The translations under genes were made by a program, and so were the position numbers. Positions 19,140 through 28,014 of a DNA stretch of 64,000 bases are shown here, in pieces. Positions within the stretch are counted from its first letter, which is position 1. Each line of letters opens with the position of its first letter. Under the pieces are notes generated by a model. That model saw only the letters and a program-made list of their open reading frames with translations. It had not been told where the DNA came from and did no database searches. Source of the DNA: Longimicrobiales bacterium (GTDB taxonomy: Bacteria; Gemmatimonadota; Gemmatimonadetes; Longimicrobiales; Gaopeijiaceae); the NCBI GenBank assembly GCA_028284495.1, contig JANQRP010000004.1, forward strand, positions 1 to 64,000, read 5' to 3'.

Positions 19140-20035
19140 AGAAGGACCGGCTGGGACGCGGCCTGGGTGCGCTTCTCGGGGACTATGGAGACAGCGCGGG
19201 AGAGGGGAGCGTGCCGGAGGACGTACGGTCGCTCGGCCTCCGGCGCATCGTGCCGAACCCCCATCAGCCGAGGAAGGTCTTCGCCCCCGAAGAGCTCGAC
19301 GAGCTCATGGCCTCGATCGCAACGAACGGTCTGCTTCAGCCTCTCGTGGTGCGACCGTCTCCGATCTCGGAGGGACGTTACGAGATCGTCGCCGGAGAGC
19401 GCCGTTTCCGCTCCGTTCAGAAGCTCGGGTGGGACGAGGTGCCCGTCGTCGTGCGGGACGTCGACGACGAGACGCTTCTGGTCCTTGCGCTGGTGGAGAA
19501 TCTGCAGCGGGAAGCGCTCAACCCGATCGAGGAAGCCGAGGGGTTCCAGGCGCTGGGCGAGAACTTCGAGATGACGCAGGCGGAGATCGCGAAGGCCGTC
19601 GGAAAGAGCCGGTCCGCCGTGGCGAACTCGATCCGACTCCTTCGCCTTCCCGCCTCCGTACGCAAGCTCGTGGATGCGGGAGATCTATCGGCCGGGCACG
19701 CCCGCGCCCTCCTGTCTCTGGACGATCATGTCAGGATGGCCGAGTTCGGCCGGCGCGCCGTCAAGGAAGGGTGGTCGGTCCGGACCACGGAGCAGGCCGT
19801 CGCGCGAGATTCGGACGCGGCATCGGGGCGGTCCAGGAAGCGTCCGGAGCCCCGTCGGGACCCCGTCGTGGAGGCTCTCGAGCGGCGACTCCAGGAGCGG
19901 CTTGCCACCCGGGCCACGATTCGCGGCGCCGCGCGCGGGAAGGGCGTGATCGAGATCCCGTTCCACGGCACCGAGGAGTTCGAACGCCTCTTCGAGTTGA
20001 TCGCCGGCATCGAGGCGTCCGACGTCGTGAGCTGA
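19136..20035 (+). CDS. parB: Chromosome-partitioning protein ParB (Spo0J)
   Basis: ParB binds parS and spreads on DNA as a CTP-switched clamp. The 299-residue protein has the N-terminal ParA-activating start [13 protein letters not shown] (about 2-14), the ParB/Srx CTP domain with P-N-P-H-Q-P-R (about 39-45) and G-E-R-R-F-R-S, the parS-reading helix-turn-helix [19 protein letters not shown] and a C-terminal dimerisation region ending near V-V-S. The ATG overlaps the parA stop (ATGA). Its targets are the two parS palindromes just upstream of parA. The M23 peptidase gene starts one base after its stop. Confidence 0.96.
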
Positions 20036-20036
20036 C

Positions 20037-20798
20037 GTGTCCGAGTCGGAGGGATTCGACCTGATCCTGGTGCCCCGGAGCGGCGGCGAGAGTCGACGCT
20101 GGCACATCGGACCCGGTCGGCGTCGACTGATCATCGTCCTCGCGACCCTGGTCGGTGTCGGACTCGCGGTCCTCCTGACGTCATGGGTCTGGGTCGCGGC
20201 GACGGCGTCGAAGGTGCCGCGGCTGATGGCCACGATCGACAGCCTGGAGGCCGAGCAGGGGCGGGTCGTGGAGCTGGGTCGGCAGCTGGAGCTGCTCGAG
20301 GAGCAGTACGGCCGTGTTCGGGATCTGTTCGGGTCCCGGCCGACGGAACCGTCGGCCCTCTGGGTCCCGCCGACCGGGAGCGGAACCGAGGCCCGCGCGC
20401 CGGACCTCGAGCCGTCCTCCCCCGAGAGCTGGCCACTGTCCGAGGCGGGGTTCGTCACCCGGGCGCTGCTGGCGGACGCGCCCGACGATCATCCGGGCCT
20501 CGACATCGCGGTTCCCGAGGGCACCTGGGTGCGCGCCGCGGGCGCCGGCATCGTGCTCGACGTCGGCGAGGATCCCGTGTACGGCGAGTTCGTCACACTC
20601 GACCACGGAGAGGGGCTGGTTACCTTGTACGGACATGCGTCGCGAACCTTCGTGGTCCGCGGGCAGCAGGTTCGCCGGAACGAGCTGATCGCCCTCAGCG
20701 GGAACAGCGGCCGGTCCACGGCACCCCACCTCCACTTCGAGGTACGCCGAGACGGCGAACCCCTCGATCCGACCACCTTCGTCATCCCTCCCAACTGA
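20037..20798 (+). CDS. Membrane-anchored M23 (LytM) peptidase
   Basis: The 253-residue protein has a short cytosolic N-terminus, one transmembrane helix (about 31-54), a coiled coil (about 60-98), a Pro/Ser linker and a C-terminal LytM domain. The zinc motifs look complete: H-P-G-L-D (H-x3-D) and H-L-H-F-E. Active M23 enzymes cut peptide cross-bridges in peptidoglycan in the periplasm. GTG 20037 comes one base after the parB stop. The next gene encodes a bactofilin. M23 peptidase and bactofilin pairs are known to work together on cell shape in several bacteria, so a local wall-remodelling role is a fair inference. Confidence 0.88.
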   Translation: MSESEGFDLILVPRSGGESRRWHIGPGRRRLIIVLATLVGVGLAVLLTSWVWVAATASKVPRLMATIDSLEAEQGRVVELGRQLELLEEQYGRVRDLFGSRPTEPSALWVPPTGSGTEARAPDLEPSSPESWPLSEAGFVTRALLADAPDDHPGLDIAVPEGTWVRAAGAGIVLDVGEDPVYGEFVTLDHGEGLVTLYGHASRTFVVRGQQVRRNELIALSGNSGRSTAPHLHFEVRRDGEPLDPTTFVIPPN

Positions 20799-20805
20799 CC
20801 GGACC

Positions 20806-21252
20806 ATGCCCCGAGACCGCTCCGCACCCTCGACGCCGCCCGACGCAGTCATCAGCATCATCGCCCCCGGCATGTCCGTCGAGGGCGACTGCGCCTCGGA
20901 CGGCACGATCCGCGTCGAAGGTCGGGTCCAGGGCACGGTCCGCGCCGCGAAGGCGGTGGTGGTCGGGAAGGACGGGGTGGTGGACGGGCACGTCGTGACC
21001 CAGGACGCGGTGATCTCGGGCCGAGTCACCGGCACCGTCACGGCCGAGTCGAGGCTGGAGGTCCAGGCTACGGCTCACATCGATGGTGAGGTTCGAGCTC
21101 TGCGGATGCAGTTGGAGGAAGGCGCCGAGCTGAACGGCCGCATCTCGATGGGCGAGCACGCGACGCGGTCCGCACCCGACGCCGACGCGCGGACCCCCGA
21201 GCGAACGGACGGGGAGGAGCTGGATCGAGCGGTAGCGAGAAAGATCGGATAA
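20806..21252 (+). CDS. Bactofilin (polymer-forming cytoskeletal protein)
   Basis: The 148-residue protein carries the bactofilin domain: S-V-E-G-D-C-A-S-D-G-T-I-R-V-E-G-R-V-Q-G-T-V, V-V-V-G-K-D-G-V-V-D-G, then I-S-G-R-V-T-G-T-V and further short repeats (about 22-115). These fold into a right-handed beta-helix that polymerises without nucleotide. The unstructured tails are Pro/Ser-rich at the start and charged at the end. It follows the M23 peptidase by seven bases and lies close to parAB. In Myxococcus bactofilins position the ParABS system, and elsewhere they direct M23 enzymes, so either role is possible. Confidence 0.92.
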   Translation: MPRDRSAPSTPPDAVISIIAPGMSVEGDCASDGTIRVEGRVQGTVRAAKAVVVGKDGVVDGHVVTQDAVISGRVTGTVTAESRLEVQATAHIDGEVRALRMQLEEGAELNGRISMGEHATRSAPDADARTPERTDGEELDRAVARKIG

Positions 21253-21290
21253 CGTCCTGCGGCGCTATCGGTTGCGGGTTCGTGACATAG

Positions 21291-21299
21291 TTATCCACA
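21291..21299 (+). other. Perfect DnaA box
   Basis: TTATCCACA matches the consensus DnaA box exactly. It lies in the 203-base gap after the bactofilin gene, about 11 kb from the presumed origin. The gap otherwise contains only the Nif3-like gene's ribosome region and one ATTCCACAC sequence near 21396. It could titrate or store DnaA, or regulate the next operon. Confidence 0.6.
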
Positions 21300-21455
21300 C
21301 CCGTGGGGAAAACCTGAGATGTCGCATGAACACTGGGTTCCGACCATGTGCGGAGTGTCGCTATTGGCGATCGGCGGGACGCTCCGGAAGGAATTCCACA
21401 CACGTTCCCCGAGGCGCGTACGCGCACGTCCCGGCGGCCATCGGAGCAGGCGAGC

Positions 21456-22220
21456 GTGGCGGCTGAACTAGAATCGATCGTCGGGTTTCTGGACGACCTG
21501 CTCGAGGTCCGATCGCACCCCGACTACCCGACCGCCCTGAACGGTCTTCAGGTGGAGGGATCGGACATGGTACGCCGGGTCGCGACCGCGGTGGACACGT
21601 CGGAGGCGACGATCACCGCGGCCGGCGAGACGGAGGCGGATCTACTCCTCGTCCACCACGGCGCGTTCTGGAGCGGACTCCGGCCGGTCACCGGTCGACG
21701 GTATCGGCGACTCCGCGCCCTCATTCGAAACGACATCTCGCTCTACTCGGTGCATCTGCCCCTGGACTCCCACCCCGAGTTCGGAAACTGCGCCCTCCTG
21801 ATGCGAGCCCTTGGCCTCGAGCCGCGCGAACGGTTCGGTACGTACGAGGGCGCACCTCTCGGGTGGCGCTCCCCGACCGACGGAATGGTTCTGGACGACC
21901 TCCGCGAGAGGGTGTCCGCGGCGGTGGGGGGTGGTCCGGTGCGGGTGATCGCCGGCGCCGGCGCGGATGTGGGTGACGTCGCGGTCATCACCGGCGGCGG
22001 CGGCTCGTTCATCGAACAGGCCGCGCGCGAGGGGGTGACGACCCTCGTGACGGGGGAGGGAGCCCACCACACGTTCACCGACGCTCACGAGTTCGGCGTC
22101 AACGTGCTCTACGCGGGCCACTATGCGACCGAGACGTTCGGCGTCCGCGCGCTGGGCGGAGAACTCGCGGCGCGGTTCGACGTGTCGCACACGTTCGTGG
22201 ACGTTCCGAGCGGCCTGTGA
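21456..22220 (+). CDS. Nif3-like dinuclear metal centre protein (DUF34 family)
   Basis: The 254-residue protein has the Nif3/YqfO landmarks: L-N-G-L-Q-V-E-G near residue 28, L-L-V-H-H-G-A-F-W (two metal-binding His), H-L-P-L-D-S-H-P-E-F-G-N and, near the C-terminus, G-E-G-A-H-H ... G-H-Y-A-T-E-T-F-G with the last His and Glu ligands. Members bind two metal ions in a toroidal hexamer; some have been linked to GTP cyclohydrolase or metal-insertion roles, but the function is unsettled. GTG 21456 is preferred to the longer frame because the family begins A-E-L-E-S-I-V-G-F-L. Its stop overlaps the start of the M14 peptidase. Confidence 0.88.
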   Translation: MAAELESIVGFLDDLLEVRSHPDYPTALNGLQVEGSDMVRRVATAVDTSEATITAAGETEADLLLVHHGAFWSGLRPVTGRRYRRLRALIRNDISLYSVHLPLDSHPEFGNCALLMRALGLEPRERFGTYEGAPLGWRSPTDGMVLDDLRERVSAAVGGGPVRVIAGAGADVGDVAVITGGGGSFIEQAAREGVTTLVTGEGAHHTFTDAHEFGVNVLYAGHYATETFGVRALGGELAARFDVSHTFVDVPSGL

Positions 22221-24583
22221 TCCGGCGAGGTGACGTGAGGCGAGGCGGCGGGATCCGACGCGTCCGCATCGCGATGCTCGTGGCGGCGACCGCCGCGGCC
22301 ACGGCGGCCCCGTCCGCGGGACAGGTGCCGGAGCCCGAGTCGTGGCTCGGCTTCCCCCTCGGTGCCGACCGACGCCTGGCCGACTGGGAGGAGATCTCGT
22401 CGTGGTACGACGCGCTGGGGTCCGCCTCCCCCCGCGTCTCGGTAGACACCGTGGGCACGTCGACACGCGGCCGACCCTTCCTGGTGGTGACGATCACGAG
22501 CGCCGAGAACCAGTCGCGACTCCCCCGCCTGCAGGAGATCCAGCAGCAGCTGGCCGACCCGAGACGCATCTCGTCGGGCGCCCGCCGGGACGCGCTGCTC
22601 TCCGAAGCGCGCGGCGTGGTGCTCCTCACGCACGGCATTCACTCGACCGAGGTAGGCAGCGCTCAGGCGGCCGTACGGATCGCTCACCGCCTGGCGGCGT
22701 CGGACGACCCCGCGGTCCGTCGGATTCTGGATGAGCTCGTGGTGGTACAGATCCCGTCGCTGAACCCGGACGGGACGCAGTGGGTCACGGACTGGTACGA
22801 ACGGTTCGTCGGCACGCCGTTCGAGGCGGCGCCCCTTCCGTGGCTCTACCACTACTACACGGGCCACGACAACAACCGGGACTGGTACGCCTTTACGCAG
22901 ATCGAGACGCGCCTGGCCGTCGAGCACGGGCACGACGCCTGGCGGCCCCACGTGGTGCACGACGTGCACCAGATGAGCGGCGACGGAGCGCGGCTGTTCC
23001 TTCCCCCGTACGTCGACCCCTGGGAGCCCAACGTGGACCCCGCTCTCGTGGCGTCCGTGAACCGGCTGGGCATGGAGGTCGCCGCCGCGCTCACCCGGGA
23101 GGGCCGTGAAGGGGTGGTCGTCAACGCCATCTACGACGCGTGGTCGCCGGCGCGGGCCTACTCCCACTACCGCGGCGGAGCGCGGATCCTAGGCGAGTCC
23201 GCGAGCGCCGAGCTCGCCACCCCCGTCCGTATGCCGGAGGGTCCGCGTCCGGGCGGCCGCGGCTACGACGCCACGGCTCCGTCCTGGAACCACCCGGCGC
23301 CGTGGTCGGGCGGGCGATGGGGTCTTCCCGAGATCGTCGATCAGATGGAGGCCACGGCCATCGCGCTCCTCGAGAGCGTCGCGAGGGATCGGCGAACCTG
23401 GGTCGAGACGTCGGTCGAGATCGCCGAACGCGCCGTGGCGGGGTGGTCGGGGCGGCCCGATGCCTGGGTCATCCCGGCGACCTCCGGGAACCTCGCCAAT
23501 CGGACCGGCCTCACCTATCTCCTGCGGGCCCTCACTCTGGGCGGTGTGGAGATTCGACGGACGTCGTCGCCCGTGACCATCGACGGCGAGCGCGTACCTC
23601 CCGGCAGCTGGGTGATCGCGCTGCGGCAGCCGTACGGAAGCTTCGCGCACGCGCTTATGCAGCGGCAGAGCTACCCGGACCTCCGGGAGTATCCGGGGGG
23701 ACCCCCGCGTCGCCCATACGACGTCACCGCACACACGCTTCCGCTGCTGACCGGTGTGTACGCGCGGGCGGTGGATCGACTCCCGGACGTCCCACTGGGC
23801 GCGGCCATCGCTCCTCCGCAGATCGCCTTCCCCGACCCGCGAGCGGTGTTCGGCGACTCGGTGCCGCGCATCGGCTACCACAAGTCCCACGCGGAGCCGA
23901 TGGAGGGCGGCTGGACCCGGTGGCTGTTCGACTCGATGGGACTTCCGTACGACACCCTCTCGAACGCGGACCTCCGGGCGGGCGAGCTGCGCGACCGTGT
24001 CGACGTTCTGCTGCTCCAGAGCCAGTCCGCTGCGTCCATCCTCGACGGAATCGCTCCGGGCACGCTTCCGGCCGCCTGGACCGGCGGAGTGGGGGAGGCG
24101 GGCCAGCGGGCGATCCGCGATTTCGTGCGCCAGGGCGGGCGGGTGGTGGCGATCGAGGAGTCGACGGAATTCGTCTCCGACCTCTTCGACCTCAGGGTAC
24201 GCAACGTGGTCGAACGGCTCCCGGAGCGCGACTTCTTCGTTCCCGGAAGCATCCTGGGTCTCGAGTTCGAGCCCACTCGCTTCGTCGAGGGGCTCCCCGA
24301 TCGGGACGTTGCCTGGTTCTGGACGTCGAGTCGGGCGTTCGAGGTTACCGACCCCTCCGTCCGCGTCCTCGCCCGGTACGCGACCAACGGCCTCCTCGAG
24401 TCGGGATGGGCCCTCGGTGAGCGAGCGATCGCCGGCCGACCTGCGCTGGTGGAGGCTCGCATCGGCCGAGGGTCGGTTGTGCTGTTCGGGTATCAGCCCA
24501 ACTATCGGGCACAGTCGGTGACGGGGTGGCGGCATCTGCTGCGCGCCCTGGATCCGAGACGATCCACGCTTCCGCCGGTCTGA
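22217..24583 (+). CDS. Secreted M14-family zinc carboxypeptidase-like protein
   Basis: The 788-residue protein has a signal peptide (hydrophobic about 18-34, ending S-A-G-Q). A peptidase domain follows with T-H-G-I-H142-S-T-E145, the H-x-x-E zinc pair of M14 enzymes, then N-P-D-G and V-V-H-D-V-H-Q-M, supplying the third His. The C-terminal part (about 540-780) looks like a class I glutamine-amidotransferase-type fold with S-Q-S-A-A-S and G-G-R-V-V-A-I-E, a domain often fused to this M14 subfamily. It probably cleaves peptides in the periplasm or outside the cell. GTG 22217 overlaps the Nif3-like stop. The catalytic Glu was not pinned down. Confidence 0.85.
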   Translation: MIRRGDVRRGGGIRRVRIAMLVAATAAATAAPSAGQVPEPESWLGFPLGADRRLADWEEISSWYDALGSASPRVSVDTVGTSTRGRPFLVVTITSAENQSRLPRLQEIQQQLADPRRISSGARRDALLSEARGVVLLTHGIHSTEVGSAQAAVRIAHRLAASDDPAVRRILDELVVVQIPSLNPDGTQWVTDWYERFVGTPFEAAPLPWLYHYYTGHDNNRDWYAFTQIETRLAVEHGHDAWRPHVVHDVHQMSGDGARLFLPPYVDPWEPNVDPALVASVNRLGMEVAAALTREGREGVVVNAIYDAWSPARAYSHYRGGARILGESASAELATPVRMPEGPRPGGRGYDATAPSWNHPAPWSGGRWGLPEIVDQMEATAIALLESVARDRRTWVETSVEIAERAVAGWSGRPDAWVIPATSGNLANRTGLTYLLRALTLGGVEIRRTSSPVTIDGERVPPGSWVIALRQPYGSFAHALMQRQSYPDLREYPGGPPRRPYDVTAHTLPLLTGVYARAVDRLPDVPLGAAIAPPQIAFPDPRAVFGDSVPRIGYHKSHAEPMEGGWTRWLFDSMGLPYDTLSNADLRAGELRDRVDVLLLQSQSAASILDGIAPGTLPAAWTGGVGEAGQRAIRDFVRQGGRVVAIEESTEFVSDLFDLRVRNVVERLPERDFFVPGSILGLEFEPTRFVEGLPDRDVAWFWTSSRAFEVTDPSVRVLARYATNGLLESGWALGERAIAGRPALVEARIGRGSVVLFGYQPNYRAQSVTGWRHLLRALDPRRSTLPPV

Positions 24584-24644
24584 GGCGCAGCTCGCCACTC
24601 ACGCGCTCCGATCTCACCTGCACCAACCTTCGACGACGTCCGAA

Positions 24645-25550
24645 ATGGCCCAAACGACCTGCCCCCGCTGCGGGGCCCCCGCGAGCGGAAACTTCTGTGC
24701 CACATGCGGCGCCTCCCTCGCGGTCCAGACATGCGCCGACTGCGGCGCGCAGGCCGAGCCCGGCGCACGCTTCTGCACGGAGTGCGGCGCGCCGCTCGGA
24801 GCGGGCGCGGGTGCCGCCGGCGGCACCGGAGCCGGCGCCCGGGCCGATGCCGGCGCAGGCACGACGGACGGCGGGGCGATGGCTGCGGGCGCCGGGGCGC
24901 GGGGTCACGGCAAGGTGGGCGCCCAGGCCGCGGCCTCGAGCGGCGGGAGCAGCCAGCTCGGCTGGTGGGTGGCCGGAACGATGCTCGTCTTCCTCATCGG
25001 CGTCATCGCCTATCCGATCCTCGTCCCCCAGGAGAGTCGTGAGCAGAACCCGGGCCCGACCGGAGGGGCGCAGTCGCAGTTGGCGCCGTCGGAATTCGGG
25101 AACGCCGGAGCGGTGGATCTCAGCTCGATGACGCCGATCGAGGCCGCGAATCGCCTGTTCGATCGCGTGATGAGCCTGTACGAGTCGGGCGACACGACCC
25201 AGGTGGCCTTCTTCCTTCCGATGTCGATCTCGGCGTACCAGCAGGCCGAGCCGCTCGACCCCGACGGGCTCTACGACCTCTCGACACTTCTCCGCATATC
25301 GGGCCAGGCCGACGAAGCGCTGGCCGCGTCGGAGCGCATCCTCGAGGACACGCCCACGCATCTCTTCGGGCTCCAGGCGGCCGCGGAGGCGCACGCACAG
25401 CTCGGTGACACGACGCGGGCCCGGGAGTACTTCCAGTCCATCGTCGACAACTGGGCCGATGAGCAGACGATCCCGAGGCCCGCATACCAGGGGCGCCCGG
25501 CGATGATGCCGATGATCTGGCGCACGGCGGAGGCGTTCCTGGCCAACTGA
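24645..25550 (+). CDS. Double zinc-ribbon membrane protein with TPR-like C-terminus
   Basis: The 301-residue protein starts with two zinc ribbons, C6-x2-C9...C18-x2-C21 and C30-x2-C33...C44-x2-C47. A Gly/Ala-rich linker (about 50-100) and one transmembrane helix (about 106-127) follow. The C-terminal part (about 155-290) is helical, with A-L-A-A-S-E-R-I-L-E-D-T-P-T-H and A-A-A-E-A-H-A-Q-L-G-D-T-T-R-A-R-E-Y-F patterns that look like tetratricopeptide repeats. The ribbons should face the cytosol and the TPR part the periplasm. No known function is apparent. It is followed by the lipA promoter region. Confidence 0.75.
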   Translation: MAQTTCPRCGAPASGNFCATCGASLAVQTCADCGAQAEPGARFCTECGAPLGAGAGAAGGTGAGARADAGAGTTDGGAMAAGAGARGHGKVGAQAAASSGGSSQLGWWVAGTMLVFLIGVIAYPILVPQESREQNPGPTGGAQSQLAPSEFGNAGAVDLSSMTPIEAANRLFDRVMSLYESGDTTQVAFFLPMSISAYQQAEPLDPDGLYDLSTLLRISGQADEALAASERILEDTPTHLFGLQAAAEAHAQLGDTTRAREYFQSIVDNWADEQTIPRPAYQGRPAMMPMIWRTAEAFLAN

Positions 25551-25591
25551 TCCGCGTGGCGGGCTTCACCGGGTCAGGGGCGCGACTTCTC

Positions 25592-25621
25592 TTGAATCGA
25601 GCCCCGGACCTCGGCTATGAT
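25592..25621 (+). promoter_or_regulatory. lipA-pdh operon promoter
   Basis: TTGAAT (25592-25597) and TATGAT (25616-25621) are 18 bases apart, the strongest sigma-70-type promoter I could find. A 7-base inverted repeat (GAGCCCC at 25599-25605, GGGGCTC at 25624-25630) brackets the -10 and could be an operator. Transcription would begin near 25628, leaving a leader of about 165 bases before lipA. Confidence 0.6.
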
Positions 25622-25674
25622 TCGGGGCTCTCCCGGAGGCGCTACGCGTCCTGTGAAGCCTCGCGACTCAGCCG

Positions 25675-25706
25675 CGGTCGCCGGACTGTCCGGCGACCGT
25701 TTTTTT
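25675..25706 (+). terminator. Intrinsic terminator in the lipA leader
   Basis: A perfect 11-base-pair stem (25675-25685 with 25689-25699) with a three-base loop is followed directly by seven T residues (25700-25706). It is the clearest rho-independent terminator in the window. It lies downstream of the promoter at 25592-25621 but upstream of lipA, so it either ends readthrough from the zinc-ribbon gene or acts as an attenuator. Confidence 0.85.
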
Positions 25707-25791
25707 CCCGCGGAGTCGACCACGAATCCAGATCGCCGGATCGCTCCGGGTGCTCGAGCGGCCGGACCTCCCGAGAGGAGGCACATAGAAC

Positions 25792-26937
25792 GTGAGTGAC
25801 AGCATCACGACCCGGACCCCAGGCGGCTACGCACCCATCGGCAAGAACACGGGTGTCGTGAAGCCGAAGGGCACCAACGCCATCCGAGCGCACGAGGGAC
25901 TCGACACGATCGAGCTCCGCTCGCGGAAACCGAGTTGGCTCAAGGTGAAGTCGCCGGGCGGCCGCAACTACCTCCGCCTCAAGAAGCTCATGCGGGAGCA
26001 GTCCCTCCACACCGTGTGCGAGGAGGCGAGCTGCCCCAACATCGGCGAGTGCTGGGAGGACGGAACCGCGACGTTCATGATCCTGGGCGACGTGTGCACG
26101 CGCGCCTGCAAGTACTGCGGGGTGGCGCACGGAATGCCGACGGAGCTCGACCTCGACGAGCCGCGCCGCGTGGCGGACACCTGCGCGGCGATGCAGCTCG
26201 AGCACGTGGTCATCACGAGTGTGAACCGGGACGAACTGGCGGACGGCGGCGCCGGGATCTACGCGGAGACGATCCGCCAGATCCGGCAGCGCCTCCCGGA
26301 GTGTTCGGTCGAGGTGCTGATCCCCGACTTCAAGGGCGACGAGGACGCGCTCCAGGTGGTCCTCGACGCCGGGCCCGCGATCCTCGGCCACAACCTCGAG
26401 ACCGTGGACCGTCTTCATCCGGACGTCCGTCCGGGGGGAAGATACTGGAGGTCGATTTCCTACCTTGGTGCGTCCAAGAAGCTCGCACCCGACATCCTGA
26501 CAAAGACCGGGATCATCCTCGGCATGGGTGAGGAGCCCCACGAGATCCGGCGGGCGATGATCGACCTCCGCGAGGCGTCGGTGGACATCCTCACGCTGGG
26601 GCAGTACCTCCGCCCCTCGCCGCAGCACATTCCCGTCGCGCGGTGGGTGACGCCCGACGAGTTCCTCGAGTGGAAGCGCATCGGTGAGGAGGAGTACGGG
26701 TTCCGCCACGTCGAGTCCGGACCCCTGGTGCGGTCGAGCTACCACGCCAAGGATCAGGCTCGCGAGGTCGAGGCGGGCGGACCCGGCGCGATCACGGATG
26801 TGATGGAGGCGGACGTGGCGGCGCCTGCGGAGGTGATCATGCCCCCGCAGGTCTCCAACCTCGTGCAGATCGAGGTCGGGCGATCGGGCCAGGAGTCCGA
26901 GAACGGGCGCATCGACGACGACGAGGTGAAGAGGTGA
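25792..26937 (+). CDS. lipA: Lipoyl synthase
   Basis: LipA is a radical-SAM enzyme that inserts two sulfurs into octanoyl groups carried on lipoyl domains. The 381-residue protein has the auxiliary-cluster motif C76-x4-C81-x5-C87, the radical-SAM motif C102-x3-C106-x2-C109 and the C-terminal R-S-S-Y that supplies the serine ligand. It is longer than the usual 300-330 residues, with extra tails at both ends. It starts at GTG 25792 after AGAGGAGG. It leads the pdhABC operon, whose E2 product is its substrate, with a GTGA overlap to pdhA. No lipB octanoyltransferase gene is in the window. Confidence 0.96.
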   Translation: MSDSITTRTPGGYAPIGKNTGVVKPKGTNAIRAHEGLDTIELRSRKPSWLKVKSPGGRNYLRLKKLMREQSLHTVCEEASCPNIGECWEDGTATFMILGDVCTRACKYCGVAHGMPTELDLDEPRRVADTCAAMQLEHVVITSVNRDELADGGAGIYAETIRQIRQRLPECSVEVLIPDFKGDEDALQVVLDAGPAILGHNLETVDRLHPDVRPGGRYWRSISYLGASKKLAPDILTKTGIILGMGEEPHEIRRAMIDLREASVDILTLGQYLRPSPQHIPVARWVTPDEFLEWKRIGEEEYGFRHVESGPLVRSSYHAKDQAREVEAGGPGAITDVMEADVAAPAEVIMPPQVSNLVQIEVGRSGQESENGRIDDDEVKR

Positions 26938-28007
26938 CGACGGACACGGCCACGGAGAGCGAGACGATGGCGGACGCGCTCCATGGCGTCTCGCCGGACA
27001 CGGCGAGGCAGCTCCTGAACGACATGCTGCTCTACCGTCGTTTCGAGGAGAAGGCGGAGGAGGCCTACGCGATCGGGAAGATCGGCGGTTTCTGCCATCT
27101 CCACATCGGCCAGGAGGGCGTCGCGGCCGGCTGTATCGCGCCGCTCCGCGACAGCGACTACGCGATCAGTGCGTACCGCGAGCACACCCAGGCCATCGCC
27201 AAGGGAATCGAACCGAAGCACGTGATGGCCGAGCTGTTCGGCCGCGTGGATGGCTGCTCGGGCGGAAAGGGCGGCTCGATGCACCTCTTCGACATCGAGA
27301 AGCGGTTCATGGGTGGCCACGGAATCGTCGGCGGGCAGGTGCCGCTCGCCTCCGGCATCGCCTTCTCGATCCGCTATCGGGAGCTGGACGAGCTCGTGAT
27401 CTGCTTCATGGGCGACGCCGCGGTGAATCAGGGCGGGTTCCACGAGGCGATGAACATGTCGGCCGTGTGGGACCTCCCCGCCATCTACGTCGTCGAGAAC
27501 AACGCGTACGGGATGGGCACCGCGTTCACCCGTGTCTCGCGGAATCCGATCGACGAGAAGGCGCTTTCCTACGGCATCCCGGCCACGGTCGTGAACGGCC
27601 AGGACGTGCTGGAGACGTACGCGACCTTCACCCAGCTCGCCGCGAAGGTGCGGGCGGGTGAGGGTCCGCAGTTCGTGGACGTTCGGACGTACCGATTCAA
27701 GGGCCACTCGATGTCGGATCCGGTGTCGGGCACGTATCGGTCGAAGGAGGAGGTGGATGACCGGGTCGAGCACCAGGATCCCATCGCCATTCTCCGCGAC
27801 ACGCTCTTCGAGGCGGACGAGCTGGATCAAGCGACGCTCGAGGAGTACGACGCCGAGGCGAAGGAGGCCGCGCAGGCGGCCTTCGACTTCGCCGACGCCG
27901 CCGAGCTGCCGGAGCCGGACGCGCTGTATCGCGACGTGTACGCCGAGCTGAATCCGAACGGCCGACTCTTCTTCGACGGGCTCGATCGCCCCGACTTCGC
28001 GAGGTAG
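26934..28007 (+). CDS. pdhA: Pyruvate dehydrogenase E1 component, alpha subunit
   Basis: E1 alpha and beta together decarboxylate pyruvate with thiamine diphosphate and acetylate the lipoyl arm of E2. The 357-residue alpha subunit shows G-F-C-H-L-H-I-G-Q-E (about 51-60), Y-R-E-H-T-Q, the thiamine-binding G-D-A-A-V-N-Q-G-G-F-H-E-A (about 158-170) ending in E-N-N, and the phosphorylation-loop region Y-R-F-K-G-H-S-M-S-D-P. These features favour the pyruvate enzyme over the branched-chain one, but the latter cannot be excluded by sequence alone. GTG 26934 overlaps the lipA stop, so the two are coupled. pdhB follows after seven bases. Confidence 0.93.
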   Translation: MTTDTATESETMADALHGVSPDTARQLLNDMLLYRRFEEKAEEAYAIGKIGGFCHLHIGQEGVAAGCIAPLRDSDYAISAYREHTQAIAKGIEPKHVMAELFGRVDGCSGGKGGSMHLFDIEKRFMGGHGIVGGQVPLASGIAFSIRYRELDELVICFMGDAAVNQGGFHEAMNMSAVWDLPAIYVVENNAYGMGTAFTRVSRNPIDEKALSYGIPATVVNGQDVLETYATFTQLAAKVRAGEGPQFVDVRTYRFKGHSMSDPVSGTYRSKEEVDDRVEHQDPIAILRDTLFEADELDQATLEEYDAEAKEAAQAAFDFADAAELPEPDALYRDVYAELNPNGRLFFDGLDRPDFAR

Positions 28008-28014
28008 GAGAACC

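Noticed and set aside
25628..25791. A known lipoate or other riboswitch in the lipA leader
   Set aside because: I could not match the leader to any aptamer I know; only the terminator and possible alternative pairing are visible.
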